Positions 19,510 to 29,989 are shown, numbered from the stretch's first letter. The stretch is 64,000 nucleotides of DNA from Deltaproteobacteria bacterium GWA2_38_16 (GCA_001797335.1 MGPE01000011.1:13154-77153), one strand, 5' to 3'. The notes: generated by a model from the letters alone, not told the origin. Translations and numbers: made by a program.

Positions 19510-20156
19510 TTACGTTTGATGAATATTTAAGCCGTATCATTGATACATATACCACCAAAGAATATGAGCATGAACTCATTCGCGCCAAAAAAGATTTTTT
19601 TGGTTTTATTGGTACCGTTCATGAAGAAGATTCTTTTTTTGAAACCTATATGACTGCTTTTATTGAATGGTATATTTTTGATCGCGATATGACTGATAAA
19701 GATCTTCCTCCTGTGCGCCTCTATTACCGATATAATTTTAAAAATTTTACTGAAGAAGATCAAAAAATCTATAACGACTTTACCAAATTTAGACATTCGT
19801 TGTTTGTTGCTAAAAAAGTCACTGCTTCTACACTCGTGATTCATAATCTTTATGAAGATAAAAAAATATCTATTGAAAATACCTTTCCCACCGCTGGATT
19901 TAATGTGGGAGATATTTTTGATGCCATTTTAGTTCCCTTCCAGGGACAATGGGCTTTTACCAAAACTTTTTTCTTCCACCCTCAAGAAGTAAAATCTTTT
20001 ATTATTAAAGAAGTTAAAAAAACAAGAAATCTGGAACTAAACGTATTGCTTAAAGTCATTATGAGATTACGGCGCTTAAGACTTAAAATGGATCGATACC
20101 CTTATGTTTCCCCTTCCCAAATCTATACTCCAGAGGAGTTTAATCGCAGTGCCTAA
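19506..20156 (+). CDS. Conserved-looking unknown protein between carA and carB
   Basis: 216 residues, GTG start overlapping the carA stop (GTGA). A soluble, mixed helical protein with no signal peptide, rich in aromatic and charged residues ([53 protein letters not shown]). The C-terminus has a basic helix ([19 protein letters not shown]). I do not recognise a family. Its position, coupled on both sides to the two carbamoyl-phosphate synthase subunits, suggests co-expression with pyrimidine enzymes or an unrelated passenger; the sequence does not decide. Confidence 0.75.
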   Translation: MITFDEYLSRIIDTYTTKEYEHELIRAKKDFFGFIGTVHEEDSFFETYMTAFIEWYIFDRDMTDKDLPPVRLYYRYNFKNFTEEDQKIYNDFTKFRHSLFVAKKVTASTLVIHNLYEDKKISIENTFPTAGFNVGDIFDAILVPFQGQWAFTKTFFFHPQEVKSFIIKEVKKTRNLELNVLLKVIMRLRRLRLKMDRYPYVSPSQIYTPEEFNRSA

Positions 20157-23100
20157 AAGAACCGATATCCAAAAAATTTTAATTCTTGGAGCCGGACCTA
20201 TTGTGATTGGACAAGCGTGTGAATTTGATTATTCCGGCACCCAAGCCTGTAAAGCTTTAAAAGAAGAAGGCTATGAAATTATTCTCATGAATTCTAATCC
20301 TGCCACCATTATGACCGACCCAGAATTTGCAGATAAAACCTATATTGAACCTCTGACCCCTTTTTTCGTTGAAAAAGTCATTGAAAAAGAAAAACCGCAT
20401 GCCCTTCTTCCCACGCTCGGAGGACAAACGGCCCTAAATTTAGCCAAGACGCTGGCTGAAAACGGAATTCTTCAAAAGCATGGCGTAGAACTCATCGGGG
20501 CTAAACTTTCTTCTATTCAAAAAGCAGAGGATCGAGAACTGTTTAAAGAAGCCATGATTGAAATCGGCCTAGAGGTTCCTAAAAGTTCTGTCGTTTCTTC
20601 TCTTTCTGAGGCTTTATCTGTCATCCAATGGGTTGGATATCCTGCCATTATTCGACCTTCATATACGCTGGGAGGACAAGGCGGAAACATCGCCTATAAC
20701 TTAGAAGAATTTAGAGAAGCCATTGATTGGGGATTAAATTCAAGCCCTATTCATGAAGTCCTCATAGAGCAATCCGTTTTAGGATGGAAAGAATTTGAAC
20801 TCGAAGTAATGAGAGATTTAAAAGATAATGTTGTCATTATCTGCTCCATTGAAAATTTTGATCCCATGGGCATTCACACAGGAGATAGTATTACGGTAGC
20901 TCCCATCCAAACCTTAACCGATAAAGAATATCAACTCATGAGAGAGTCAGCGAAAAAAATTATTCGAAAAATGGGCGTAGATACGGGAGGCTCTAACATT
21001 CAATTTTCCGTACATCCTAAAACCGGAAAACAACTCGTCATTGAAATGAATCCAAGAGTTTCTAGAAGTTCTGCATTGGCTTCCAAAGCCACCGGGTTTC
21101 CGATTGCTAAAATCGCCGCTAAACTTGCCGTAGGATATACGCTGGATGAAATTCAAAATGATATTACGAAAGAAACCCCTGCTTCTTTTGAACCCACACT
21201 AGATTATGTGGTTACCAAAATCCCTCGCTTTGCTTTTGAAAAATTTCCTCAATCTGATACAGCACTCACTACTCAAATGAAATCGGTGGGAGAAGTGATG
21301 TCTATAGGAAGAACGTTTAAAGAATCTTTGCAAAAAGCCATTTGCTCTTTAGAAACAAACCATTTTGGATTTACCTCTCCCAAAGATGCTTCTTTTAGCA
21401 CAATCGTTAATCAACTTAAAAAACCAAATGCCGAAAGACTCTTATATATTGGAGAATCTCTGAGGCGTGGATTTACCATAGACCAAATATATGAACTGAC
21501 CCAGATTGATCCATGGTTTTTAAGGCACATCCAAGAAATTATTGAATCTGAAAAAGAAGTAAAAGACATAAAACAGGCTAAATCTCTTGGATTCTCGGAT
21601 TACAGGCTGGGGGTTTTGACCCAAACGTCTGAAGAGCAGATTCGAAAGTTACGGAAAGAACAAAACATTACGCCTCAATTTAAAACCGTCGATACCTGTG
21701 CAGCAGAATTTGAAGCCCACACCCCCTATTTTTATTCTACCTACGATGGAGAAGATGAAACAATGAGATCCTTCGCTTCGCTCAGGATGACATCACCAAA
21801 AAAGAAAATGATGATCTTGGGTGGTGGCCCTAATCGTATTGGTCAAGGCATTGAATTTGATTATTGTTGTGTTCATGCAAGCCTTGCCCTCCGAGAAGAT
21901 GGATTTGAAACCATTATGGTCAACTGCAATCCAGAAACGGTCAGTACCGATTACGATATTTCTGATAAACTTTATTTTGAACCTCTCACGATTGAAAATA
22001 TTTTGGCCATTTGTGAAAAAGAAAAACCCCAGGGAGTGATTGTTCAATTTGGTGGACAAACTCCTCTTAAACTCTGTAAAGCCTTGGAATATGCCGGTGT
22101 TCCCATTATTGGAACCCAACCCTCCTCTATTCATTTAGCTGAAGACCGGGAAGAATTTTCAAAACTCATTCAAAAACTCAATTTAAAACAGCCTCCGTAT
22201 TGCATTGCGAGAAATCTTGAGCAAGCCCGAGAGGTATCCAGAAAATTGGGATATCCTGTCTTGGTTCGTCCCTCATATGTTTTAGGGGGGCGCGCTATGG
22301 AAATCGTCTATGATGATGACGCCTTAGAAAAATTTGTTTTAAAAGCTTTAGAAATTTCAGATCAAAATCAACCCATTCTTCTTGATAAATTTTTAAAAAA
22401 TGCTCAAGAAATTGATGTCGATGCTATTTGTGACGGAAAAGATGTTTTTATTGGTGGCATTATGGAGCATATTGAAGAAGCCGGCATCCATTCAGGAGAT
22501 AGTACGTGTTCCATTCCTTCCTATACTCTAAGCCCAGCTCAACTCGATGAACTTCGGGAACACACCCAAAAAATAGCTTTTGCATTAAATGTCCGTGGAC
22601 TCATGAATGTTCAATATGCCATTCAAAATGGGGATATTTATGTTTTAGAAGTAAATCCCAGGGCTTCCAGAACTGTTCCTTTTGCCTCGAAAGCCACAGG
22701 TGCCCCCTTGGCAAAAATTGCCGCCCGAGTCATGGCGGGAAAAACATTAAAAGAACTGGGATACACAAAAGAAATCATCCCCAAAAAAGTCTCTGTCAAA
22801 GAAGTGGTATTCCCCTTTATCCGGTTTCCAGGATGCGATGTGCTTTTAGGCCCCGAAATGAGATCTACAGGAGAAGTGATGGGTTCTCACGAAACTTTTG
22901 CCTTAGCTTTTGCTAAAGCGTATATCGCTACCGGCTCTGAGCTTCCTTTAAAGGGCACCGCTTTTATCAGCGTAAAAGACGAAGATAAAGAGCGCGTATT
23001 TCCTTTAGCCAAAAAATTAAGCGACCTTGGATTTAAACTGATGGCCACAGGAGGGACCCATCAATTCTTAAGAGATAAGGGGGTCTTAAGTACCCGCGTT

Positions 23101-23349
23101 AAAAAAGTATTGGAAGGCCGCCCTAATGTGGTTGATAATCTTAAAAATAATGAAATCGATTTAGTCATCAATACAACCTCTGGCGCCAAAGAAATTTCAG
23201 ACTCTTATTCCATCCGTCGCACTGCTCTTCTTAAAAATATCCCCTACTTTACCGTACTTTCTGCAGCCAAAGTCGCCATGGATGCTATTGAGCATCTTCA
23301 ACAATATCCCTTAACCGTAGAATCCCTCCAAGAGCGCCTGTCATCGTAG
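20149..23349 (+). CDS. carB: Carbamoyl-phosphate synthase large subunit
   Basis: 1066 residues from GTG 20149, which gives the standard [22 protein letters not shown] start and is preceded by GAGGAG. Two homologous ATP-grasp halves (second half begins at [22 protein letters not shown]) and a C-terminal MGS-like domain ([15 protein letters not shown]) are present. The linker between the halves carries an extra [14 protein letters not shown] stretch encoded by a dispersed palindromic repeat, in frame, at a surface position where it should be tolerated. Makes carbamoyl phosphate for pyrimidines and arginine. Confidence 0.96.
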   Translation: MPKRTDIQKILILGAGPIVIGQACEFDYSGTQACKALKEEGYEIILMNSNPATIMTDPEFADKTYIEPLTPFFVEKVIEKEKPHALLPTLGGQTALNLAKTLAENGILQKHGVELIGAKLSSIQKAEDRELFKEAMIEIGLEVPKSSVVSSLSEALSVIQWVGYPAIIRPSYTLGGQGGNIAYNLEEFREAIDWGLNSSPIHEVLIEQSVLGWKEFELEVMRDLKDNVVIICSIENFDPMGIHTGDSITVAPIQTLTDKEYQLMRESAKKIIRKMGVDTGGSNIQFSVHPKTGKQLVIEMNPRVSRSSALASKATGFPIAKIAAKLAVGYTLDEIQNDITKETPASFEPTLDYVVTKIPRFAFEKFPQSDTALTTQMKSVGEVMSIGRTFKESLQKAICSLETNHFGFTSPKDASFSTIVNQLKKPNAERLLYIGESLRRGFTIDQIYELTQIDPWFLRHIQEIIESEKEVKDIKQAKSLGFSDYRLGVLTQTSEEQIRKLRKEQNITPQFKTVDTCAAEFEAHTPYFYSTYDGEDETMRSFASLRMTSPKKKMMILGGGPNRIGQGIEFDYCCVHASLALREDGFETIMVNCNPETVSTDYDISDKLYFEPLTIENILAICEKEKPQGVIVQFGGQTPLKLCKALEYAGVPIIGTQPSSIHLAEDREEFSKLIQKLNLKQPPYCIARNLEQAREVSRKLGYPVLVRPSYVLGGRAMEIVYDDDALEKFVLKALEISDQNQPILLDKFLKNAQEIDVDAICDGKDVFIGGIMEHIEEAGIHSGDSTCSIPSYTLSPAQLDELREHTQKIAFALNVRGLMNVQYAIQNGDIYVLEVNPRASRTVPFASKATGAPLAKIAARVMAGKTLKELGYTKEIIPKKVSVKEVVFPFIRFPGCDVLLGPEMRSTGEVMGSHETFALAFAKAYIATGSELPLKGTAFISVKDEDKERVFPLAKKLSDLGFKLMATGGTHQFLRDKGVLSTRVKKVLEGRPNVVDNLKNNEIDLVINTTSGAKEISDSYSIRRTALLKNIPYFTVLSAAKVAMDAIEHLQQYPLTVESLQERLSS
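21766..21792 (-). repeat. Palindromic repeat half-unit inside carB
   Basis: 27 bases identical, in reverse complement, to 30721-30747 (GTCATCCTGAGCGAAGCG...). Arms ATCCT/AGGAT flank a GC/GC inner stem. Translated in carB as RSFASLRMT in the linker between the two synthetase halves. Confidence 0.9.
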
Positions 23350-23366
23350 TGGGTAGTGGTTTTTTC

Positions 23367-23395
23367 TTGACGCTTATATCTTCTCTGACTAGACT
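23367..23395 (+). promoter_or_regulatory. Predicted promoter of the xylFGH-glucoamylase operon
   Basis: TTGACG (23367-23372), 17-base spacer, TAGACT (23390-23395). It lies between the carB stop and the strong Shine-Dalgarno TAGGAGG at 23414. Four of six matches at the -10; no operator is obvious. Confidence 0.4.
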
Positions 23396-23427
23396 TCTTT
23401 AAGTTTATTACAATAGGAGGTTTTGTT

Positions 23428-24420
23428 ATGAAGAAGGTATCGTTACTTATCCTTTCCTTGGTATGTATTCCTTTAACTCTCAGTGCCCTTCCTAAAAAAG
23501 TAAAAATAGGATTTATCTTAAGCACGATGCAAGAAGAGCGGTATCAAAAAGATAAAACTATTTTTGAAGAAACTGCCAAATCCCTGGGAGCCGATGTTAT
23601 TTTCGAATCCTGCAACAACAATGAACAAACTCAATCGGCCAAAGTAGAAAATCTATTGTCTCAAGGAGTCCAAGCTCTGGTTATTCAACCGGTTAATAGC
23701 GATGCAGCTGGATCATTTGTAAATCTGGCACATGACGATAAAATTCCTGTTATTGCCTATGATCGCATTATCAAAAATGCCGATCTTGATTTTTACGTCA
23801 CCCAAGATTCTTTTAAAGTGGGCGTACTTCAAGCCGAAGCCGCTGTAAAAGCCACGCATGGCAAAGGAAATTATGTGGTTCTGATGGGACAATCCGGACA
23901 TTCGGTCGCTCAAGAAATTACCAACGGAAATTTAAGTGTCTTAAACAAATATCCCAACATTAAAGTTGTGGTCCAACAAAGTCATGCCAGTTGGTCCCCT
24001 TCAGAATCCATGGCAACTGTTGAAAATGCTTTGACTAAATATAAAAATAAAATCGATGCTATTTTGGCTAATAATAGTGGAATGGCTCATGGCGCAGTTC
24101 AAGCCCTTAAAGAGCAAAATCTTTTGGGTAAAGTATTTGTGGCAGGAGCCGATGCTGATCTTTCGGCCATTCGAAATATCGTTTCAGGTCATCAACAATT
24201 TGAAGTATTAAAAGCCATTAAACCGTTGGCCGAAGCAGCGGCACGAACCGCTGTTCAATTAGCCAAAAATGAACCTCCAAAATTTGATGAGCTCATTTCA
24301 AATGGAAAAACAAAAGTAAAAACAATCAATACTCCTGTATATCCTGTCACCAAAGAGAATATTAAAACTCAAATTATAGATACGGGTTTTCACTCAGCCA
24401 AAGACATATATCAAAAATAA
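23428..24420 (+). CDS. xylF: Sugar ABC transporter substrate-binding protein, XylF-like
   Basis: 330 residues. Signal peptide MKKVSLLILSLVCIPLTLSA, then a periplasmic-binding-protein type 1 fold resembling D-xylose-binding XylF (KIGFILSTMQEERYQKD, LVIQPVNSDAAG, IPVIAYDRIIKNADLDFYV, GADADLSAIRNIVSGHQ). AGGAGG precedes the ATG. It is the first gene of a four-gene operon that ends with a secreted glucoamylase, so glucose rather than xylose may be the cargo; XylF-type systems are known to handle either sugar. The family call is firm; the ligand is inference. Confidence 0.88.
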   Translation: MKKVSLLILSLVCIPLTLSALPKKVKIGFILSTMQEERYQKDKTIFEETAKSLGADVIFESCNNNEQTQSAKVENLLSQGVQALVIQPVNSDAAGSFVNLAHDDKIPVIAYDRIIKNADLDFYVTQDSFKVGVLQAEAAVKATHGKGNYVVLMGQSGHSVAQEITNGNLSVLNKYPNIKVVVQQSHASWSPSESMATVENALTKYKNKIDAILANNSGMAHGAVQALKEQNLLGKVFVAGADADLSAIRNIVSGHQQFEVLKAIKPLAEAAARTAVQLAKNEPPKFDELISNGKTKVKTINTPVYPVTKENIKTQIIDTGFHSAKDIYQK

Positions 24421-24440
24421 AAGCCGTTAGGGAAATCAAG

Positions 24441-25973
24441 ATGGTCGCTCACCCTCTCTTAAGCGTCTCGAATGTTTCAAAATCATTCGGTTCTGTTTCT
24501 GTTTTGCACTCTATTACCTTCGAAGCCCACGCTGGAGAAATCATTGCTTTGGTTGGTGAAAATGGCGCAGGCAAATCAACGCTCATGAAAATTTTAAGTG
24601 GTGTATGGCCTCAGGGAAGTTTTACAGGGTCTCTTGCGATCTTGGGAGAACCTGTTTTTTTCTCTTCTACCAAATCAGCGCAAAAAAAAGGAATTTCTAT
24701 TATTCATCAAGAGCTTCATCTTATTCCTGAACTTTCAATTGCAGAAAATATTTTTCTCGGAAAAGAACCTCATCGTCTTGGAATCATTGATAAAGAAGCG
24801 CTTCATCAGTCCACACAAAAAATCTTACAAGAACTCGATATCTCTCTTTCTCCGACCATTCCGGTTAAATATTTGAGTGTCGGCGAAAAACAAATGATTG
24901 AAATTGCAAAAGCCTTAAGTCATAAAACACAAATTCTCATTTTAGACGAGCCTACTTCAGCCCTAACAGATAAAGAAATTAAAAAACTTTTTTTAGTGCT
25001 CAAAAAATTAAAATCGGAAGGGGTTTTGTGCCTTTATATTTCTCATAAACTTGAAGAAGTATTTGAAATATCTGATAAAATTTTTGTTTTAAGAGATGGA
25101 AAACTCGTGGCTCAAAAAATAACAACGTCCGCCACCTCTACCCAGATCATTACAGACATGGTGGGACGAGAAATTTCTGAAATGTATCCCCCCCGCACCC
25201 CTTCTTTTGGAAAAACAGTTTTAGAAGTATCGCATTTAACGTGCCGTACCGATAGAGGGAAAAAAATCTTAAACGATATCTCTTTTTCAGTGAGAGAAGG
25301 TGAAATCTTAGGATTTTCAGGACTCATGGGTGCTGGTCGGTCAGAACTTATCAATACCCTTTTTGGAGCAACAGATTTTGACCTCTTTGGAAATATTTTC
25401 TTACAGGGAAAAGAATTTAAGCCCTCTTCTCCAAGGCACGCCATTGAATCGGGTTTGTCTCTATTAACCGAAGATCGAAAGTTTTCTGGCATTATTCCCC
25501 AACGTTCTGTCAGAGATAATATGACTTTGGCCTCGCTCCATCACTATTCACATAAAAAAATTATTAATCTTCCCAAAGAAAAAGAAATTGTTAAAAATTT
25601 TGTTCAACAATTTAAAATTAAAACACAAAGCCTTCGGACAGACATGACTCACCTAAGTGGAGGCAATCAACAAAAAGTACTTTTGGCCCGATGGCTTCTC
25701 ACCAAACCTAAAGTATTATTTTTGGATGAACCCACCCGAGGCGTAGATGTCGGTGCTAAAGTTGAAATTTATACGCTGATGAATGAACTGGCTCGGAATG
25801 GAGTAGCTATTCTTCTCATTTCTTCTGATTTACCAGAAGTTCTTAAAATGTCAGACACCATAGCTATTTTAAACCAAGGATGCCTCACCGGAATTTTACC
25901 CTCTTGTGAAGCTTCTCAAGAAAAAGTAATGCATCTTGCCACTACCAAGGCAACCACGAGGATTGCCGCATGA
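24441..25973 (+). CDS. xylG: Sugar ABC transporter ATP-binding protein, XylG-like
   Basis: 510 residues made of two fused ABC domains. The first has Walker A GENGAGKSTLMK, signature YLSVGEKQMIEIAKAL and Walker B ILILDEPTSAL. The second has a degenerate Walker A (GLMGAGRSELIN), signature LSGGNQQKVLLARWL and VLFLDEPTRGVDVGAK. This pattern is that of the CUT2 class (XylG, RbsA, MglA). It starts 20 bases after xylF and overlaps xylH by four bases. Confidence 0.94.
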   Translation: MVAHPLLSVSNVSKSFGSVSVLHSITFEAHAGEIIALVGENGAGKSTLMKILSGVWPQGSFTGSLAILGEPVFFSSTKSAQKKGISIIHQELHLIPELSIAENIFLGKEPHRLGIIDKEALHQSTQKILQELDISLSPTIPVKYLSVGEKQMIEIAKALSHKTQILILDEPTSALTDKEIKKLFLVLKKLKSEGVLCLYISHKLEEVFEISDKIFVLRDGKLVAQKITTSATSTQIITDMVGREISEMYPPRTPSFGKTVLEVSHLTCRTDRGKKILNDISFSVREGEILGFSGLMGAGRSELINTLFGATDFDLFGNIFLQGKEFKPSSPRHAIESGLSLLTEDRKFSGIIPQRSVRDNMTLASLHHYSHKKIINLPKEKEIVKNFVQQFKIKTQSLRTDMTHLSGGNQQKVLLARWLLTKPKVLFLDEPTRGVDVGAKVEIYTLMNELARNGVAILLISSDLPEVLKMSDTIAILNQGCLTGILPSCEASQEKVMHLATTKATTRIAA

Positions 25974-27076
25974 AGTTTGAGTGGAAAAAATATACCACTC
26001 TTTTAGCCCTGGTGGGGCTTGCCATTCTTTTAACCTTTTTAACCGATGGCATTTTTATTACCCCTAGAAATTTAACCAATTTAGCCAGGCAAGTTTCGAT
26101 TAATGGCATTTTAGCCATTGGAATGACGTTTGTTATTTTAATTGCTGGCATTGATTTATCTGTGGGATCCGTCGTGGCTCTCACAGGAATTGTCATTGGC
26201 CTTTCACAAGTCAATTGGGGATTTTCCGAGATGGGAATTTTAGGAACGCTTTTATCCTGTGCATTAGCCATTGTGGCAGGAATCTTGTGCGGTCTTTTTA
26301 ATGCCTACTGGATTACAAAACAAAATATCACCTCCTTTATTACCACCCTTGGCATGATGGTCATTGCTCGGGGGCTAGCCCTTATTTTTTCAAACGGAAT
26401 TGCCATTGCCCCGATGAGCCCAGAGTTTCAATCCGTTGGGAATGGCTATATTTCTCCCATCGTCTCTCTCATCATCATGGGAGGGTTTTTATGTATCCCC
26501 GCTTTCGCTGAGATAACAAAAACAAAAACTGGGAAAATTTCTATTTCTGCTCTTTTTAATATTTCGCTCATTCTAGGATTAACGTACATATTTTTTAATT
26601 ATAAGGGTATTCCTATCCCCGTTCTTCTCTTAGCATTGGTCGCGCTCGGAGCAAATTTTGTTTTAAATCGAATGACCATTGGCCGGTATATTTATGCACT
26701 CGGAGGCAATGCTGAAGCCAGTCGCCTTTCCGGCGTTCCCACTCAAAAAGTAATGTTTTTTGTCTATGTGTTAATGGGAGCTTTATCGGGTTTAAGCGGG
26801 ATTATTTTAACTTCTCGTTTAAATGGCGCTATGCCCACGGCTGGAAATTTATTTGAACTCGATGCTATTGCCGCTGTGGTGATTGGAGGAACAAGCCTCA
26901 TGGGAGGCATTGGAACCATTACGGGTTCTATTTTAGGAGCCTTTATTATTGGAACTCTTAATAACGGCATGAGTCTTATGAATATTCCTACTTTTTATCA
27001 AATGGTTATTAAAGGAGCGATTATTATTCTTGCAGTATTTTTTGATTCAAACACCAAAAAACAATCTTCCACATGA
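25970..27076 (+). CDS. xylH: Sugar ABC transporter permease, XylH-like
   Basis: 368 residues with about ten membrane segments and the CUT2 permease signatures GMTFVILIAGIDLSVGSVVAL and ALGGNAEASRLSGV, ending with IAAVVIGGTSLMGGIGTITGSILGA in two runs. It forms the membrane channel with XylG. ATGA overlaps at both ends couple it to xylG and to the glucoamylase gene. Confidence 0.93.
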   Translation: MKFEWKKYTTLLALVGLAILLTFLTDGIFITPRNLTNLARQVSINGILAIGMTFVILIAGIDLSVGSVVALTGIVIGLSQVNWGFSEMGILGTLLSCALAIVAGILCGLFNAYWITKQNITSFITTLGMMVIARGLALIFSNGIAIAPMSPEFQSVGNGYISPIVSLIIMGGFLCIPAFAEITKTKTGKISISALFNISLILGLTYIFFNYKGIPIPVLLLALVALGANFVLNRMTIGRYIYALGGNAEASRLSGVPTQKVMFFVYVLMGALSGLSGIILTSRLNGAMPTAGNLFELDAIAAVVIGGTSLMGGIGTITGSILGAFIIGTLNNGMSLMNIPTFYQMVIKGAIIILAVFFDSNTKKQSST

Positions 27077-29331
27077 TGAAACTTATTCTACTCATTCTAT
27101 GTATTCTATGTTCGGCGGTACATGCCGGCGAAGCACCTGGAAAACCCGGCCAACCCCCTCATTGGGCCTCTGCTCAAAAAATTGCTGTAGGAACTTCATA
27201 TGAAGCCTATGATTTAGATGGCAATTACTCTCCTCTCTCAGAAACAGCTCCTATTTCAAAAGTATGGTTTACGATTGCTCAAGGAATTTTAACTGAAACC
27301 TATTTTCCAACCATTGACGCCGCCCAAACCCAATCTACAGAGCTTTTAATTTCCGATGGAAAAACATTTATTGAAGAAGAAAAAAATGGCATTCACTCCA
27401 TCGAGCGATTAGATGACGAAGCTCCTCTTTTTCGAGTCACAACTCAAGATCATGAAGGGCGCTATACGCTCATTAAAGATTTTTTTACGCATCCTGAAAG
27501 CCAGCATATATTTATTCAATATAGCATCCTTCCCAAAATCCCTGGCCTTCACTTTTATTTAGCACATAACCCCAGAGCCAATAACAGTGGCTACCACGAC
27601 ACGGGTCTTATTGAAGACAACCAATGGATTGCGCATGAAAAAAATTATTACCAAGTAATAAGCACTTCTCTGCCACTTACTTCTTCAGTGGGTTTTGTAG
27701 GAACTTCCGATGGACAAACAGAATTGTCACAAAAATTTTCATTCACCCCTTCTTATGACAAAGCCAAAGAAGGACACATCCGATTTGTCGGTGAAATTCC
27801 TCTTTCAAAAACTACTTCACCCACCTCTTTTACCATTGTCCTGGGATTTGGATTTTCAAAAGAAGAAGTCATTCAAAAAACAAAAGAGGCTCTTTCCCAA
27901 AACAGTGACGCTCTTAAAAAACAATATGTCCAAGAATGGCATTCTTATTTTAATAAACTCTTAAATTTAAGCTCTTTATCTCATGATCAAGGACAGGAAT
28001 TTTATACCTCTACACTTCTCCTCAAAAGCCATGAAGATAAGACCTATCCGGGTGCCATTGTGGCCTCTCTCTCCGTTCCCTGGGGAGATCAAAACAGTGA
28101 AAATTCTTTTTTAAAAAATTTATTTTTGTACGCCGAAGATCGGGGTACCGGAGGCTATCATTTGGTATGGCCCAGGGATCTTTTCCAAACAGCCAGAGCT
28201 TTGATGAGTCTTCATGATTTTGAAACAGCTAAAAATTGTTTAAAATTTTTAAAAAGGATTCAACATACTCAAGAAGACGGTCTGTGGTCCTTTGACGAAA
28301 GAAACCTCTCTAAAAAAGGATCCTTCCCTCAATCCACATGGGTAGATGGCACTTCTTTTTGGCAAGGGCTCCAAATGGACGAGGTGTCTTTCCCCATTAT
28401 TTTAGCCTGGCATTTGTGGCAAGCAGGAGAAATTGCCATCAGTGACTATTGGCCCATGATCGAACAAGCAGCCAATTTTATTACCCAATTTGGTCCTTGG
28501 ACATCTCAAGAACGATGGGAAGAAAATTATGGCATTTCTCCGTCGACCGTAGCCGCAGAAATTTCAGCTCTCGTATGCGCAGCCGATTTTGCCGAAGCTA
28601 AAGGAGCCCAAGAAGAATCTAGAATTTGGCTTCAAACCGCAGATCAGTGGAGTTTAACTCCGGGTAATAATATTGAAGCCTGGACCTTTACCACTTCTGG
28701 TCTGTGGGGCAATGGGCGGTACTATCTTCGTTTAGACGGAGCCAGTCGTTTTTCTGCCAGTGATCCCGATTATTTAGCGGTTTGGGACCCTAATGATAAT
28801 AAAAATATTTTTCTAGCCAATTTTAGTGGCACCTATCTTGAAAAAGAAATTATTGATGGAGGTTTTCTGGAATTGGTTCGCTATGGCGTCAGATCTCCTA
28901 CCAATGAATTCATTTTAGACTCTCTTGCTGAATTAGATGAAAAAATAAAAGTCATAACCCCTCAAGGCCCCGCCTGGTATCGCTATCTCTATGATGGATA
29001 TGGAGAAGAAGGCCGAGGCAGGCTTTGGACATTTTTAACGGGAGAGCGTGCCCAATATGAATTGGCACTACAACTTAAACGCAAAGCCAATCCCAAAGTT
29101 ATCATCAATACTCTGGATCAGTATATTAAAACTCTGGAAGGCTTTTCAAATGAAGGATATTTATTTTCAGAACAACTCTGGGATAAAGACACTCTTTTAG
29201 GGCATCCGACAGGCTCTGCCACGCCTCTTCTTTGGACCCATGCAGAGTACTTAAAACTTCTTCGCGCAAAGGCGGATCAAAAACCCTTTGAGCTTATCCC
29301 CATCGTCTATCAAAGATATAAAGATTACTAA
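27073..29331 (+). CDS. Secreted GH15 glucoamylase-like glycosidase
   Basis: 752 residues. Signal peptide (MMKLILLILCILCSAVHA), then the N-terminal beta-sandwich seen in bacterial glucan 1,4-alpha-glucosidases (GKPGQPPHWASAQKIAVGTS, SKVWFTIAQGILTETYFPT) and an (alpha/alpha)6 catalytic domain with GGYHLVWPRDLFQTARAL. General-acid Glu lies in RWEENYGISPSTVAAEI and general-base Glu in LLWTHAEYLKLL. It releases glucose from starch-like glucans in the periplasm or outside. It is coupled to xylFGH by an ATGA overlap, so hydrolysis and uptake appear to be one operon. Confidence 0.9.
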   Translation: MMKLILLILCILCSAVHAGEAPGKPGQPPHWASAQKIAVGTSYEAYDLDGNYSPLSETAPISKVWFTIAQGILTETYFPTIDAAQTQSTELLISDGKTFIEEEKNGIHSIERLDDEAPLFRVTTQDHEGRYTLIKDFFTHPESQHIFIQYSILPKIPGLHFYLAHNPRANNSGYHDTGLIEDNQWIAHEKNYYQVISTSLPLTSSVGFVGTSDGQTELSQKFSFTPSYDKAKEGHIRFVGEIPLSKTTSPTSFTIVLGFGFSKEEVIQKTKEALSQNSDALKKQYVQEWHSYFNKLLNLSSLSHDQGQEFYTSTLLLKSHEDKTYPGAIVASLSVPWGDQNSENSFLKNLFLYAEDRGTGGYHLVWPRDLFQTARALMSLHDFETAKNCLKFLKRIQHTQEDGLWSFDERNLSKKGSFPQSTWVDGTSFWQGLQMDEVSFPIILAWHLWQAGEIAISDYWPMIEQAANFITQFGPWTSQERWEENYGISPSTVAAEISALVCAADFAEAKGAQEESRIWLQTADQWSLTPGNNIEAWTFTTSGLWGNGRYYLRLDGASRFSASDPDYLAVWDPNDNKNIFLANFSGTYLEKEIIDGGFLELVRYGVRSPTNEFILDSLAELDEKIKVITPQGPAWYRYLYDGYGEEGRGRLWTFLTGERAQYELALQLKRKANPKVIINTLDQYIKTLEGFSNEGYLFSEQLWDKDTLLGHPTGSATPLLWTHAEYLKLLRAKADQKPFELIPIVYQRYKDY

Positions 29332-29375
29332 TTCTAAATAATCTCTTAAGAAATATTTAAGAGATTATTTAGAAT
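29331..29375. terminator. Strong hairpin between convergent genes
   Basis: 19-base arms (29331-29349 and 29357-29375, ATTCTAAATAATC.../...GATTATTTAGAAT) pair perfectly around a 7-base loop and begin directly after the glucoamylase stop. The stem is AT-rich, with short T runs on both sides, so it can end transcripts from both directions. Confidence 0.7.
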
Positions 29376-29390
29376 TTTATAATACAGTTA

Positions 29391-29915
29391 TTATTTTTTA
29401 TTATTAAAGATAGGCGGAATGGATTTAGATCTCACAATTTCTAATGTCCGAAAAGAATTCATCCACTCATGATTGGGATAAGACGTATTGGTATAACCGT
29501 AACTTTCTTTCGTCACCCAGTAAAAATTTCCCTCTGACCAGTGAGTGGTTTTTTGTGCCGAAGAATGATCGCTCACTCCCACCCCTACTTGATAAAGCCC
29601 TGTATTTAAAACAAAGGGAGCTAAATACACCGCATAAATATCATTATTCCCGTGATCCCCCACATACGTCATAGGAAAATATACGCCATGAGGTACATCT
29701 ACATAAAAACGAGCAAAAATCCCCTCTCCTTGCCCCTCAACTTCTGTCACTCCTGTTTTATAAACTTCCAGGGATACAGTAAAACCACCGTCTTGAGGTA
29801 AAGCAAATGGTTCTAAAGAAGGGGAAAAATTTCCAGCCCAATCAATATTGGCGAAGGCTGAACCGGAGACAAGAAAGATAAAAATACTTAAAAAAGAAAA
29901 AAAATGCTTAAACAT
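29391..29915 (-). CDS. Secreted protein of unknown function
   Basis: 174 residues from the ATG chosen (an ATG five codons upstream is possible). Signal peptide MFKHFFSFLSIFIFLVSGSAFA. The mature part looks like an all-beta domain (GGFTVSLEVYKTGVTEVEG, GIFARFYVDVPHGVYFPMTYVGDHGNNDIYAVYLAPF) rich in Gly, Tyr and Trp, reminiscent of an immunoglobulin-like or carbohydrate-binding fold, but I cannot assign a family. It converges on the glucoamylase operon and diverges from the next secreted-protein gene. Confidence 0.65.
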   Translation of the reverse strand: MFKHFFSFLSIFIFLVSGSAFANIDWAGNFSPSLEPFALPQDGGFTVSLEVYKTGVTEVEGQGEGIFARFYVDVPHGVYFPMTYVGDHGNNDIYAVYLAPFVLNTGLYQVGVGVSDHSSAQKTTHWSEGNFYWVTKESYGYTNTSYPNHEWMNSFRTLEIVRSKSIPPIFNNKK

Positions 29916-29944
29916 GCGTAAAAAATACACTAAAATTTTACAAA

Positions 29945-29965
29945 GTCAAGAAATCACTTCTTGAC
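29945..29965. promoter_or_regulatory. Perfect palindrome overlapping a -35 box
   Basis: GTCAAGAA (29945-29952) and TTCTTGAC (29958-29965) pair perfectly around ATCAC. The right arm contains most of the TTGACA at 29961-29966. It sits in the 84-99 base gap between two divergent secreted-protein genes and could be a shared operator. Confidence 0.5.
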
Positions 29966-29989
29966 AGTTTCACTTCTCCAAAGCATGAT
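29961..29989 (+). promoter_or_regulatory. Predicted promoter of the 30015 gene
   Basis: TTGACA (29961-29966), 17-base spacer, CATGAT (29984-29989). A GGGAGG Shine-Dalgarno and ATG follow 15-26 bases later. The -35 overlaps the 29945 palindrome. Confidence 0.45.
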
